Positions 34,156 through 46,888 of a stretch of DNA of 64,000 nucleotides are shown here, piece by piece. Every line of letters starts with the position of its first letter. Within the stretch, counting starts at the first letter, position 1. Origin of the DNA: Penium margaritaceum (lineage: Eukaryota; Streptophyta; Zygnematophyceae; Desmidiales; Peniaceae). The notes under the pieces are model-generated. The model had not been told where the DNA came from. It was given only the letters and a program-made list of their open reading frames with translations, and did not search any database. Made by a program: the position numbers and the translations under genes. The stretch lies in assembly GCA_023375785.1 (NCBI GenBank), contig SZWC01001622.1:135359-199358 (forward strand), written 5' to 3'.

Positions 34156-37100
34156 ACAAGGACGTCAAGACATGTTGAACATACAATTAGGGTAGAAGAA
34201 CCGTGCCGCAAGCTAGATGCAACTGTGAAAGCTCAAGCTTCAAAGGATGACAACAATTGTCATCACTCAAGAGTGGCAAGGTGAGTGCGTGATGTGACGA
34301 CCTTTGACACATGGATTTATTGAATACGCTTCGACAGACCTCAAAATGGAGAGCCCACAAATGGTTTCTCAATAGCTCAATTACCTTTAAGCGCCAAGCT
34401 TGTGCATGAACCAAGAATGTGGTCAAAGGAGAGACTAAGCGGTAGTTAAAGAGGCGTAGAACTCAAGAGGGGGGGCACAAAAGAAAAGTGCACATCAAGA
34501 CGATGTGCATGCGAATGAAGCCTTGCGACAGCAATTGATTGACAAGTGTCTTACCCTATTACCTTCCAAGCAAGATTAAGAGTTTTGAAGCTCACCGTTC
34601 ATAACTTGAGTAGCAATTGTCCCAAATTGAGCACCAAGTACATCTACACCATCAACTTCAACTAGAAGAATTACCATCATCATTAGATACATCAGTCTCG
34701 CACGTAGATATGGTAAAGTGCATTCCAAAAGCTCTCATACAAGTGCAGATGCTAGTGCTTCGATTTGCAACGTCAGGTATGATGCAGCTTTGTGCAATTC
34801 AACCATAGGAAGCTATAACAATGATGCTATCAGTGGCACTCACACCAACATTTCGTGTTACATGTAAGCACGAGAAATCCAGGGAGCAAGCTTTCTAGCA
34901 TGAAAGCACAGAGTAATGCCAATAGATAGGAAAGCAACAACTCCTTTGCTTATAGGTGCGCTATACCTGAAATTGCTAGGTGCCCACGCAGCTCTACCAA
35001 AAGGTCAAGTGACACAGAACTAGCAAACAAATTAGGCCTTGTAGCTAAACAAGGCTTCACCAGAGTCATATAAGCCATCGACACAATTGCCAAGTCTATA
35101 TTCTCCTCCAAACATACCAATGTATGTGTATCCGCAATAGACAAATTCAGCTTCATCCGCTTATGAAGGAAGCATACAAACTTTCCCAATATCAATTAAA
35201 GCATCAACAATGACACCAATACAACATTCAAAGCATGAAGCGGTGCCACCAGGATTTTTGGCGCCAGAAGAATCAGCTCTCGGCGTGTAGTGGTACTTAA
35301 CAAAAATCCCAGTAATGATATCATGAGGGGCGACATCACTCCATGTTTTGCGAGTCGCAAGCACGAAAGCCTTTGACAACAACAAGAGTTACCAGAGAGC
35401 AAAGGCAAGCAACCGGCTTGCTAGACCTCATGGAGGGTGCAGTGGTGACCAAGGAACAAAGCTGCCATCAGCAACCTGACAACGATTAGCAACAATAGCA
35501 ATGATAGTGCCTCCTTGATAGTGAAGTGTATACACCAGTGGTCATCAGGTTGGACGAGTCGCAGATTGTCCAGAAGTTGACTAATGATGCAGACAACGGC
35601 TCCGCATCCAAGATGGAGTTCTTATGCTTCATCAAAGAGAAGACAGCCAAACAGCTAAATGATGTTGATGGAACAGAGCTGCTAAGGTTGACTTGTCTTT
35701 AACAGGAGAGCAAGGTTCACATGAGCCTCAAAGTGTGTAAGAAGCTGGCTCCTCATAAGCTTGTACGATCACAAGGCAAAAGCAGCATGCATTACCGATG
35801 GAGCAAGTGACAAAAGAGAAGCTAGCTAACGAGGTACAAGAGTAGCGGTGATGCAGCCAGTAGTCGTGTAAAGGAGCGACAAGAACATGGGAGCACAAAC
35901 AATGAGCTAACGAGTTGTAGTTGTATCAACAGAGTAATAGTACAGAAGGAAGCAGTATGGTGGTAGCTTTGGGGCAGCCCACCACCATCCACGTAGCACT
36001 GATAACCGTATCAACACAAAGACGCTCGTCAGCATTTTGACATGTGCTTCTCACAACCGTAAGAACCATTCAATGATCCAAACCAGGCACTAGAGGGGGG
36101 AGAAGAAGAAAAAGGAAATAAAGGGAATTGTCTGAGTTGAGAAAAGAGGGGAAGATATCCCAATGCACCATTTGGTTGTAACGACGACACCGGTTAGGGC
36201 AACACAAGTACAGGTAGAGTAGAATTTCATGATGCATTCAAGTTACCAAAGTCAATATGTACAACATTGTGATGCACACATCATAATGGTGCTTCTCAGT
36301 GACAGCAAGCCGGCCTGGATCCAAAGATAATGCAAACCCAAACCAAAAACTTGCAATGGAAATGATCCCCTTCGTGAGAGCACATCAATATCTTCATCTT
36401 CATACTTGACCACGGCAACATCAACAATGATGCATTTTTCATCCCAAGAGATCTCTAACCACTTTGAAGACGCCCAGTGCATGTAAACTCCTGAGTACAA
36501 CTGGAGAGGAGCATGTCGACATCAACCATAGTTGTAGCAGCATTGACAGTGCGAGCTACTACATACTTTGTCAAAGGAAGGGCAAAGAAGATTCGGGAGT
36601 GAGGGGGAGGAAACACAAAGGAGTTGGTCAAGCCTTCAAGCAGCATTTAATGAAGAAAACTAGGAGGCAAACAATCGTGCATAAGTGGTAGGTGGAGGTA
36701 GTACGGCCTCTCGGTGTCAGGTGGCATGCACAAATGGAGCAGTTGTCCTTCGTGGAAAAATCCTCTTGAGGGGGCAAGTGGAGGCACTAAGCCCAACAGA
36801 TGTCATGTGGTGTGCACAAATTGAGTAGTTAATCTCCATGTCAAAATCTTGCTCAGGCATCAGGTGGATGAAATATGCCTACCAAGTGTTTGGTGGCATG
36901 CACAAATTGAGCAGTTATGTTCCATGGCAAAGTCCAGCCAGAGTGGCAAGTGGACGCACTAAGCCCGTCGTGTCAGGTGGCAAGCACAAATGGAGTAGGG
37001 AAGCTACATGGCAATATCTTGCTAGGACGGCAGATGGACGTAACAAGCGCACCACATGTCTGATGGTATGCATGAATGGAGTAGTTATGCTCCATGGAAA

Positions 37101-39261
37101 AATCCTACTAGAGTGGCATGTTGGAGAAGTTAGCTTGTCTTGACGAAGGTGACATGCATGGAAACAAGCGACATGCGCCATCTGCTCATAGCTGCTCAAC
37201 ACCAGATTGTGCAGCAAGTCAAAATTTGCAACAAAGATGTTGAACCTCTAAAGGATTTCCACTTGAAGGTAATGAATAGTGGAGGAGCAAGCTCGCTCCT
37301 CATAGTCGCAAGTCATACTAGACAAACAACATGCTTAGCAAAAACTGATGCCACAACAAGATCTGAAGTAGTAGTATAGTAGTGCAAGCAGTTGTCAGGG
37401 TGAAGGCAAGAAGTCCGAGGTGAAAGAACGGTATTGCAACAATTCGTCGTTTTCACGAGCTACGTGGCTAAGCCTGTCCGTTATGCAAATCAAAGTTCTT
37501 AGCCAACCACGTGTGAGGTGCCTTTTGGAAGGTGGAAGCAACAACCAATAGTAAAAGCAAATTGTGCAAAGGCGAAAAAATAAAAGAGGGAGACGTTTGT
37601 GGCCTCCTACGGGTAGCCTGGTAGATAAGAAACTACCCAAATTTCTATTTTGTTTTTTGGCAATAGCTAGAACCAAGTTTGGGTTTCCTCCCCTTAAGGG
37701 CGAGTAAATCTTTTCCAACTATGGATCCTCCTTCATCTGTGATTAGTGTAGCAGCAAAGTATTGGTACCAACCAGAGAAGTAAAAACTAGCAACATCAAG
37801 AAATTGTTTTCATCCTCATCAACGCAACTTTAATCAGAGTAACAGAGTAGTAAGAAAAGAAAGGCATATAGGAAGACGAAAGTGGCAAATGAGCCAAAGT
37901 TGGGAAATACGGCCCCACTAGTTGGAGGTATGGAGTACGAGTTAGAAGAATAGCTCATTCAAGAAGAAAAAAAGAATGCTTGCTATCGCAAGAAAAAGGG
38001 CTAAAAAGGGAAAGAGAATGTCGAGCAAGGAGGAGAAGCAACGTGCACGTCCGGTGTCACTCAGCTTGCCACCCTGGCGAGCAAGGCTAGAAGCCTGCCA
38101 CGAGAGAAGGCATAGCCACAAAAGGCATTATTGTGACAGCAGGTCAGTGCAAAGCTACCTGTCACAATGGCAAGGAGGTTAACCGGCGACCAGCAAGCGA
38201 GGCCTCGTAAGAGGCTTCAGCTAAAGAAGACGAGCCGAGACAACGAAAGGAGGCTGGACCAAAGTCGGATCGTGATGAACAAAAAAGAACAGAAAATGGA
38301 GTTGTAGATTGCCACACGCAAGCAATTATGGCCATGGCAATGGCCATGGCCGGTGGAGCTACCACGAGCAAGCAAACAGTTTCACTCAACGCAGCCTAGG
38401 AACTTCACTGTGATCTAGGCCAGGTTCTCAGATGGGGAGCAACAGGTCCCGAATCGTGAAGCCTTATCAGCATCGACCCACTGTCTCAACAAGAGCTGAA
38501 AATCAAGTCATGACAATGACGCGCACCAAGAAATGGTGTTCTAACTATGACAAACGCGATGGGTGGTAGTCCTAGATCTGTAAAATAGACAAAGAATGGA
38601 TATAAGGCACAATGGCTGCTCTAACCATGGCAAAATGAGGAAAAAAGAAACTTAGGTTGGCTAAAAAAAGTGGTGGAAGTAGCAGAGGAAAGCTGTCAAA
38701 GCAGGTGACATGATCGACTAGGGGAGAAAAAGGCTCCAACATCACAAAACTAAGGCTCGCACCAAGCATTTATAATCGCTGGCCAAGGATTTCTATAACA
38801 AGGTGGTGATCAAAGCGGGTGGTCCAAAGCAGCGGTCTCATTGTGCAAGCATTGCATTCGTGGAAGCTTTTGGAGGCTTCCATGGCACAACCAAGCCTGT
38901 GCACTAAAGAAATAATGGCTTGTGCTGTGGGAGGTCGCTTCTACCTTAAGCAATCTCAATGGTGAGTGGGCGGCAAATCCAGCCTCACCAACTTGAATTT
39001 TTCTGCTCCACCCAACTTTCTTAAAACAGAGAACGACCCCAAAAATACCTAACAAAGCACTGATAAAGCGTTTCCAAGGAAATACTCGACTGATTTGAGC
39101 CCCATTGGTTTTAAAATTTCCTCCATTGGAGAGCATCAGAGAGTAACTTAGAAGTCTCTTCTAGTAGAAGACCTTTTTTTGGGCACTGAAAACCTCCACT
39201 GATCACTCATTCTCCACACACGAAAAAAATGATAGTCTGTGCATTCATTAGCGCACCAATT
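34156..39261 (+). other. element E internal region, coding not recognised
   Basis: About 5.1 kb with no plus-strand frame of retroelement character. Two short adjoining minus-strand frames (34950-35195 and 35161-35385, different phases) have protein-like composition but no recognised domain. They might be remnants of a captured sequence. The minisatellite lies at 36715-37130. Confidence 0.5.
36715..37130. repeat. ~86-bp minisatellite inside element E
   Basis: Five degenerate head-to-tail units, each with the core GGTGGCATGCACAAATGGAG, then AGTTNTGNTCCATGG, AAATCCTNCT and GTGGCA(A/T)GTGGA. Units start near 36715, 36801, 36887, 36968 and 37055. Period and boundaries were estimated by eye. Confidence 0.85.
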
Positions 39262-39269
39262 AAGGGGGA

Positions 39270-40941
39270 TATTTAGAGTGAGCGATAACTATGCTGAGCA
39301 AAAGCTTCAACATGGTATAGTTGGATCAATAATTAAATGTCGGTAGGCAAAGTTGAGGATTTATATCCTTAAATACTTGGATGCAGCTAGGCCGAGAATT
39401 CTTGATATATATGCTTGAATTAATTCTGGCATCTAGGTCCAAAGGGTGGAAAGGAGTTTCGATCTTTGTGTGTTTCATGCATAGTGGGGCTGTGCATGCT
39501 TGTGCGCCCAGCTTCGTCAATAGCTATGTAGTGCAAGTAAGCACTACAGGTTACTTGGCACAGACCTATCAGGGTGGGACTTCATCCAATTAGACTATTA
39601 GGATCGCTTGCATCAGCGCATGTAAGAAAAGCTCTGAAGGAGGGACCACTCTACATGAGGTGGTGTATGCATGACTAAGCATTGCATCAACTACCACATC
39701 CATGACTCAATAGTTTCACCAGTTACTGTATGCACAACTTATTATCTCTATGCAGAGCCAAAAGATGGGACCTTCTTGCGAAAGCGGCAACATGCATGAC
39801 TCAAAAACAAGGACCACGGCCAAGTTGGCAGCATTCAAGAAGCTTTATTCAAGAGGAAGCTACATGCCTTGGACTTGGTAGATTCCTTGAAGAGGAAGCT
39901 AGGACCTTGAAGTAGGACTTTTTACTTAAACATAGTGCAGGTGGTCAACTTTCTAAGATCCAAATACAACAGCACACTAGACTCTGCTAGTGAAGTAACT
40001 TCAATGTTACCTTAGCAAGCAACTCTAACATCAACTCCAACGACCTATAAACTATAGCTGCCAGACCAAGCCTTAGATCAAGACTCTATAGTCGCTTTTA
40101 TCTCACATCCCCAATAAGTCCGGCAGTAGTCAGCTTGCCTGGGTAGGAGAAAGCCCTTGACTACTTGAAGGACTTACTACCTTTTTATTACCTTTTCATA
40201 GCAAACAGACTACTTGTAAGACTCAAGCTGCCTAGCTACAGTTGTCATGCTTGGCATTTCCCATGTGAGGGCTAGGATTTGTGTCTAACTAGAGCCAACA
40301 GTTAACTTCTAACCACAGTTGTACTTTGGAGAGCTGATTGTGTTTGTATAGTTCGACTGTGATGGAGTCTTCCTTTGTTGGCCCAGTGTGTTTGGCAGTG
40401 CTTTGTCAACCCAGTTAGGAGGATGTAGAAGCTGTGTATCTTGTTGGAGTTCCACTATGTCAACCTAGAAAGCCTTGCAGCGCTTTGCCAACTTAGGTAG
40501 GAGGGTCAGAAGTCCTCTGACAACCTAGTAATTCTTTTAATGGCTGCCGGCTTGGAGAGGAGGCTACCTTGACAACCTGGAGGCCATTTCACCTTAAAGT
40601 ACGGTGACCATTTTGAGACCCTTGCAATGACAATCTTCATGGCCGAGCTACGTGTTGCACCCTTAAATGGGTTGTGTCAGAGCATTGAGCCAGGTGTTGC
40701 ACCCTTAGATGGGTTGTGTTAAAGCATTAAGCTGAGCTATGTTTCACCGTTGTTTCCTTATAGTATACTTGTACTTCATAGTCCTTTTTAGCTTAACGTT
40801 CCATCTAAGACTTGAGCTTTTGAACATTAGAGTACAAGGTTTGCTTGCTGGGCATCGAGATCCTTGTCAGCAATAAGACCCCCTTGCTCCATCAAATAAT
40901 GCCTTTACTTCGTCACTGTAGGCTTCTAGAAAACCCCAACA
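39270..40941 (+). repeat. right LTR of element E
   Basis: Begins after the polypurine tract and ends CCCCAACA. It is uninterrupted, so it shows what the left LTR looked like before gypsy D landed. Confidence 0.75.
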
Positions 40942-43451
40942 CCTAAGGCATCAAAAGAAGGGTCTCCAAGAACAGCCACCATCACAATAATGAGAGTCTC
41001 TCATGATAATAAGGCACCCTCCTACAACACTTCAAGACCTTAGGCGGCTTATAGAGGCCTTAGGGCGTATAACCTCCCCTCAAGTTGAAAACATTTAAAA
41101 CGCTTATAATGATTCTAAAGGGATAACTAGCATCTTCCGCAACCTAAGTTTGTGCAATAGTATGAGGCTTACCAAGGTCTTGGTGACACCTCAAGTAGCT
41201 TGTTAAGAAATTCTGCTATTAAGCAATATAACTTTAGACGTGGTGTTCAAGATTGTCCTCCACATTATTAAAAAATACTATAGATGTTGTTAGAGATGCT
41301 ACAAACTGTGGGAAAAGTCACTGATGAGGAGTGTTTTAATTGGCACCCTTTACACTGAAGTTCCTGGTAAGTTGATAGCCAGAACAAGAAGCTCCTACCA
41401 GGATTAAAAGGTCCATTAGCAACATTTCTTTAGAATTCAAAAACTTGAATCTAGTTTAGATTTACCCTACAGTTCGAGGTTGACATTAGCAATTTTGTTC
41501 ATCCAAGGGAAAGCTTCCTCGTCCATGAAGTGTCATCAAGTCTTTAGGTGAAACTTATGTGCAAGGTTGCTTGCTGATCGTGAATTCATGTGAGGCTAAT
41601 TCATGTTACCACACGTTTGCATCAGGCTTTTTGACGTGGATTCACTTGAATCTTCCACCAAAAAGTCCCCATGAAGTTTCAAGGGTCTGAGCTTTATGCA
41701 TGGTTGAGTTGATGGTGTGCATGCCTTTCCTTCAAACTGTAGTTTTCTTGTCTTAAACTAAGAAAGTCCACTCGAATTTAGTGCCTACTTAGAATTACAT
41801 AGGTGTCTTCTCCCAAAACTATGTGCGCTCATGATGTGCATGCTTGTCCATATAGCCCTTTTCATGTCCATTTTGGCTGTTCTGGAGAGCAAATCTATCC
41901 TTTCTCCGTAAAGATTCTCACATGCACCGTAGGCATGAGGCATTTGATGTACCAATCTTGTTTGGAGCATCATCCTCATGTATAGAGCGCTAGCCCTTCA
42001 ATGAACATGGAACAATCTTGTAAAATTCACTATATATTTAAGACTTTCACATTATATTAAATAATAAACTGGTGCTCTTAAAAAAATGGATTGTAAAATT
42101 AGAATAATACATTGTTGTTGTAGAAGATATGCATCACCATTGTTGAAGAAGTAGGACATGGGTAGAGGAGACACCAATTCATCCTCGTAAGGAATGTTCC
42201 ACTTCCATGAGCAATTGAAAATGAAGGGTAAGAATGCTAGGTTAGCTTCTCTTGCTCTTTATAACCAATCTATCTTACATGGCTTACGCATGGGCAAATA
42301 GTAAGGGCATCATGGAGCACACCACATGGAAAGAATATGCTTGGAGCTAAATTGTTTCGTAGATGAGGCATATCGTATGAGGCATGAAGAAGTCGCAACA
42401 TTTCAAGTCATGGAGCAAGTGACGGAGGCACTGAGGTAGTAGATTGTTGCATAAGATCTCCTCCATAAAAAGATAACTTAAGTAATGAAAAAAGTAACAA
42501 CTTCAATAGTCACATACGGCTCAATTAGTTAAAATTGAAACTTTTTGTGTAGTTAGCTTCAACTCACACAACAGCGAATTCAAAATAAAATATTTAGCAC
42601 ACAAAGATACAACAAGAGAAGATATAGTGGAAATGGGGTTTGAAAGCATCTTCACAATTTCCTCATGCCGTCCCTCCTCTAATTGTACAACTAGCCATAC
42701 ATTTAAAGATGTAGTTTGCACCTCAAGAAAGAGGCATTCCACAACGGTTTGTGGTTCTTTTAAGACAATATGTTTGAAGAGGCCACTCATTACATACTAC
42801 AAGAAGAATTCACTAAGCACCAATGCATTAACCCTTTGTAGCAAACTCAGCACCTCTTCATGTGGGAGCAGCTCTTTCTCTCACTATCATACAAACTTAT
42901 TTTCACCACCAAAATCATCCATGTAGAAAGGTTTCTAGCCCCTGTTATTTTTCTTAAAAATGAACAAGATCAACCTCTTCAAGCTTATGAGGAGGGAAAC
43001 CTACTTTGATGCATGAAAAACCTAATCCTTCAAAGAAGGAAGATAGCCTTCATCCTCCCTCAACGACCAGCTCCTCACTTTCAAAATTCATCACCATGTC
43101 CCATGTGGGGGGAACATGTGGATGATTATGTAACACCCTACAACTATATACTCAAATATGATTACGTTCATGCTTGTTGAAAATCAGTTTAAACCATAAA
43201 GAATAAATCAAATTATCATAGCTTTATCTTGTTAGTAATACTAATTCATTCTCCATCATGATATGTTTGTGTTCACTTAATTCTATAAAAATATGTTTCT
43301 TCATAAAGATATTTATAGAACACATGCACAACGCATTGGAAAAACAGAATTTTGATGTGCAAAATAAGTGCAAAACCAATAAAGGTTTTCAACTTTGTTT
43401 TCACTTATCAAAATAGATCTTTTCTGCACTTGACATGATTTCAATTCTCTT
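40942..43451. other. spacer with one decayed coding-like stretch
   Basis: AT-leaning sequence after element E with no long frame, apart from the coding-like remnant at 42521-42880. No repeat boundaries were found. Confidence 0.4.
42521..42880 (-). pseudogene. unrecognised protein-like remnant
   Basis: A minus-strand frame reads KELLPHEEVLSLLQRVNALV, one in-frame TAG, then a 90-codon block with FKHIVLKEPQTVVECLFLEV and LEEGRHEEIVKMLSNPIS. The mix of leucine, charged and aromatic residues looks like a helical protein, not random AT-rich translation. I do not recognise the family. It may be a decayed host exon or retroelement piece. Confidence 0.3.
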
Positions 43452-43856
43452 TGTAACGGAATCGACGGATTCCTTGGCCGACTAGGCCAAAACCGCACTG
43501 CTTGAGGGTCTCCGACCCTCAAGCCATCCCGTCCAACCGCCTACACTCCCAGGTGACCCAGATTGAGCCACATAGCTCCTTTGACGGGTCGGCGTAGCAC
43601 CACCATGCGACACTTCCGCTTGCTAGGAGTGAGAGCCACCTCGGCATCTCCAGTAATCCCGACGTGGGATTTGAGCCTTGGAGCTCTGATACCAATGTAA
43701 CGGATTTAACGGAATCCTTGGTTGACTAGGCCAAAACCGCGGTGCTTGAGGGTCTTCGACCCTCAAGCCATCCCATCCAACCACCCATAGTCCCAGGTGA
43801 CCACGCTCGAGCGACGTGGCTCCTTTGACCAGTCGGCGTGGCACTGCCACGCTACA
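43452..43856 (-). mobile_element. TRIM-3, miniature LTR retrotransposon (best copy)
   Basis: 405 bp in total. The two terminal repeats, 43452-43612 and 43696-43856, are each exactly 161 bp and start TGTAACGGA(T). The internal part is 83 bp, with GCTCTGATACCA (PBS complement) one base before the right repeat and a purine stretch (minus strand AAGCGGAAG) at the left. The flanks CTCTT and CTCTC are a 5-bp target duplication with one change. Orientation is minus. There are no ORFs, so it must use proteins of another element. Each LTR holds a hairpin GAGGGTCTCCGACCCTC or its variant. Confidence 0.88.
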
Positions 43857-45393
43857 CTCTCCATTGCGACTTAAAAATCTGCAACACTATGTTCCTTTCT
43901 TCTAATCTGGAGTTTTTCATTATCGGATCGCACATTTGACAAAGCTTCATTCCATCTTCAAAAACTTCATAAGATGTTTCCTCTTCATAATGGATTTCAT
44001 TATTATTCTCTCATGGTGAAAAATCCAATGTTGACAACAAAGAGGTAGGTTTCACAGTTATGATTCACGACATGGAACACCTTATCATCGTTGATTAATA
44101 AAAAAAATCACATGAATGTAAAACATTGAAAACCTTAGTGCTTATTTAGAGTAGTAAGAATGAAACTAGACGAAGCCAAAATTATGTATTCATGCAATAT
44201 TTGACCAAGGCATGTCACTCAAGATAATTTTCATCTATCTTAACTGTTTTTATATCATTGATACCTGTACATCATGGAAGAATTAAGTACCTTCTATGTA
44301 CTCTACCTTTCCTTTTCAAGGGAAACACATTGGCAAAATTGTATTTATTCACTGTTGGAATGTCTCTTGATCCTTAATTTTTAAGGAAGCATATTATTTC
44401 ATTATTGAGAGATCTTCAAGGCCAGTGAAATGTTGCTCATCATGCGATTTCATCTCATACGGAAAGCAGAAGTCAAAACATTTGGCCATGGAGGTTTTTG
44501 GCATTTCCTTTCATTCAAGTGTGGTAATCATTTTCATGAATAGTCCATGTGAGTAGAAATTTGATATCTTCATGTAATCGAAGAATTCAAGATGGAACAA
44601 CATCCCATGCCACTTTGATGGTAATGTTGTTCTTAATCTGGATGTATATGTTCTGCTTGAACTTGAAAAAGAAGATGCACACTCGAACTTGGAACTTGGA
44701 TTCTAACTGCAACTTGGATTTCGGTTAAACGAATTTTGACTAGTAGATGGCGAAGCGCGAAGCGTGAAGTAAGTGGGCGCGTTGTTTTCCGTGGCCGAAA
44801 AATATCTGGAAGCTGATGTTGAGGAGGGGGTTGCATCAGGGAGCCCGTATTCGTTGCCCGAAATAAATGGGCAATCGTTTCTTGTGAAAAGATTTGCGTC
44901 ACACAAAACCCTGGATACCCTGTTGGCAGCATCGTAGATGTTTATCTTCAAGTTGGGTCCTGTTTGATATAATTTATAAGCTGTACTGCAAACGTGCAAG
45001 GTTCTGAATTCATCCCCTTGAGCACATCGCTCGTGCTTGCGCCAACACGAAGTCAGTTTGTCCCTAATCTTCTCGAAACAAACACTTTGGGTCGGCTATG
45101 GGGATGGCATTTTTGTGAGGCAGAGATGCAGCTTCAAAGGCTTTGAAAACGTTCGTGCGTACAAGCAGACGTCCGCCTGCGATTCAAACTCGAGCCCCCT
45201 GAGCCAACGACGCCAGCTTCCCACCGCCGCCGCCTTACCAGTGAGATATTGCACGACGCGGTTGAATGACTGTCAAGTCTCCGACAGGATTTCTGGTCTA
45301 AGGCTTGAGAGGCCTGAATGAAGCCGACTTCAGACCACACATACACAAAATGGGCATTGAGCGGCACCGTAATCAAAGGACCTAAGCCTAAGG

Positions 45394-45653
45394 GGGCGAG
45401 CCTGGGAACGCACGAGTGAACATGCGTGGAGCATCTCGCTCAAGTGATGACATCAGCATAAAACTTTCCGCGGGATTCTAATTACATGTCGATTGCGAAA
45501 TGTAGTTCAGGTGTCGGAATCGGCGGCCTTAAGGCTCCAAAGACTGCTTAAATTTGCCAACCCGCAATTTACAAGACATTTCGGGGTGCGTGAGAATGCA
45601 AAGTTGAGTGGCGTGAATTGTCGCTGCCTATTCGTGCGTTCCCAGGCTCGCCC
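45394..45653. repeat. 260-bp segment with perfect 22-bp terminal inverted repeats
   Basis: 45394-45415 and 45632-45653 are exact reverse complements (first bases GGGCGAGCCTGGGAACGCAC). No coding sequence lies between them. Target duplications are not clear (AGG on the left, AAG on the right). It fits a small MITE or foldback element. Confidence 0.7.
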
Positions 45654-46733
45654 AAGAGTTTCTGACGCGACTGAGGGGTCGTGTCAGGTAGCCTTCGTCC
45701 TGTGTATAATGTCGAACTTTCAACTTCCGGCTTGGTCAAGGTCTGCGATTATAAAGCAGGAATTTGACCGATTCGTGAAGTCTTGCAGGAACCAGAAGAT
45801 TTTGACAAAATAAGTACGTGTAGACAGGTTAAACACGGCAATTATACAGCGATGCGAAGATTTTAGACGGATGTTTTTGTCGTCTTCTAGTGGCCATACA
45901 CCACCTGGTGACGTTTGATTTTCCAGTGAATCACAGCATTGACACAAGGCTAAACTCCGTGGCAGAATCAGTCCTCATTCCGGCCGGCACATCTTCGAGA
46001 AGCCCCAATGAAGACAAGAATAACTTCTCCCCCATTCGGAAAACAATATCTCTCCGTTACACCAATCTCTCTAATCTACCCGTTTTCCTTTTATACTCAA
46101 TTCATTTTGTACCTGATTCCATTGGCGAGATTGTCAACAGGTAAGCAGGAAGCCATCTTCCATACTAAGAGTAATTAGGTTCCTAAGGTCATCGACTCCA
46201 TAACTTCCATTCATGGGTTTTTTTATCCTTACATTCATGGTCCATCGGGCACATGTTATGCAAAGAACGATGTGGGTGGTTCAAACGGAGGTGGTGCGGT
46301 GCCAGATAAAGAGCCTGGAATCTGAGAAGAATTGATAAGTGATATTCATCAGTCAATGTACTTCAATGACAACAGTCAAAAGTGGCGATCGCATGTACGC
46401 AATGACATACACAAAAATGAGGCATACTTGGGGCCTTGGGCGCACGATTCAAGCGACGTGTGTGATACGGCGTCATAAGACGCTTCTTTGAAAAACACCC
46501 CCTACAAGTTGAGGGTTTCGAGAATATTCAACATGTCTTTGTATACTGTAATCAAAAAGCCCATCAAACAATACACAATATGCGACACTTCTACAAAGTA
46601 AACGTAGTGATTGGCACAAATGAGGGAGAATAGGTAGGTGGACTTGAAGAATGGCCTAACACCACGGCACACTGAAAATGCGGGTTGAGGTTCTCTAACA
46701 CGAAGAAAGGTGAGTTACAAAAGGAAAATGTGG

Positions 46734-46812
46734 TGCTCGTTTGGAGGAGCTAAGAGTGAGCGAGCAGTGCTCATCGGGAGGAGCTCAGAGTGAGCGAGCG
46801 ATGCTCGTCAGG
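46734..46812. repeat. 34-bp tandem repeat, 2.3 copies
   Basis: 46734-46767 and 46768-46801 are 34-bp units with core GGAGGAGCT(A/C)AGAGTGAGCG; a partial third copy follows. It lies directly outside element B. Confidence 0.85.
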
Positions 46813-46823
46813 ACATGCAATGC

Positions 46824-46888
46824 TAGAACATCTTGGAATCATAGAGAATCATAGAGAGTCATGCAATGACCATGCGTGTGCCACAAGG
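46824..46888 (-). repeat. left (3') LTR of element B, part 1
   Basis: Matches 62661-62729 (AATCATAGAGAGTCATGCAA, CCATGCGTGTGCCACAAGG) up to the insertion point of element A. Confidence 0.85.

Larger units (their letters stand above)
24090..40941 (+). mobile_element. element E, large LTR retrotransposon without gag-pol (LARD-like), split by gypsy D
   Basis: The left LTR (24090-24959 plus ~33476-34143) and right LTR (39270-40941, ~1.67 kb) are clearly homologous but much diverged. Both end CCCCAACA. A perfect PBS TGGTATCAGAGC follows the left LTR at 34144, and a polypurine tract AAGGGGGAT precedes the right LTR (39262-39270), giving plus orientation. The ~5.1 kb interior shows no gag, protease, integrase or reverse-transcriptase motif on the plus strand and holds a minisatellite. 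That matches the LARD class of non-autonomous elements. The left boundary and target duplication were not found; CCTAA follows the right end. Confidence 0.75.
43857..46823. other. unassigned spacer
   Basis: No recognised gene. It includes an inverted-repeat pair (45394/45632), a weak tRNA-like stretch near 45157-45247 on the minus strand (A-box-like TGGTAAGGCGG, B-box-like GAGTTTGAATC) and a short tandem repeat at 46734. The ends could hold older, unrecognised transposons. Confidence 0.4.

Noticed and set aside
36715-37130. CRISPR-like array
   Set aside because: Units are contiguous degenerate tandem repeats of ~86 bp without unique spacers, inside a retrotransposon.
45157-45247. tRNA gene or SINE head (minus strand)
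   Set aside because: A- and B-box-like stretches are present at plausible spacing, but acceptor and T stems do not pair.
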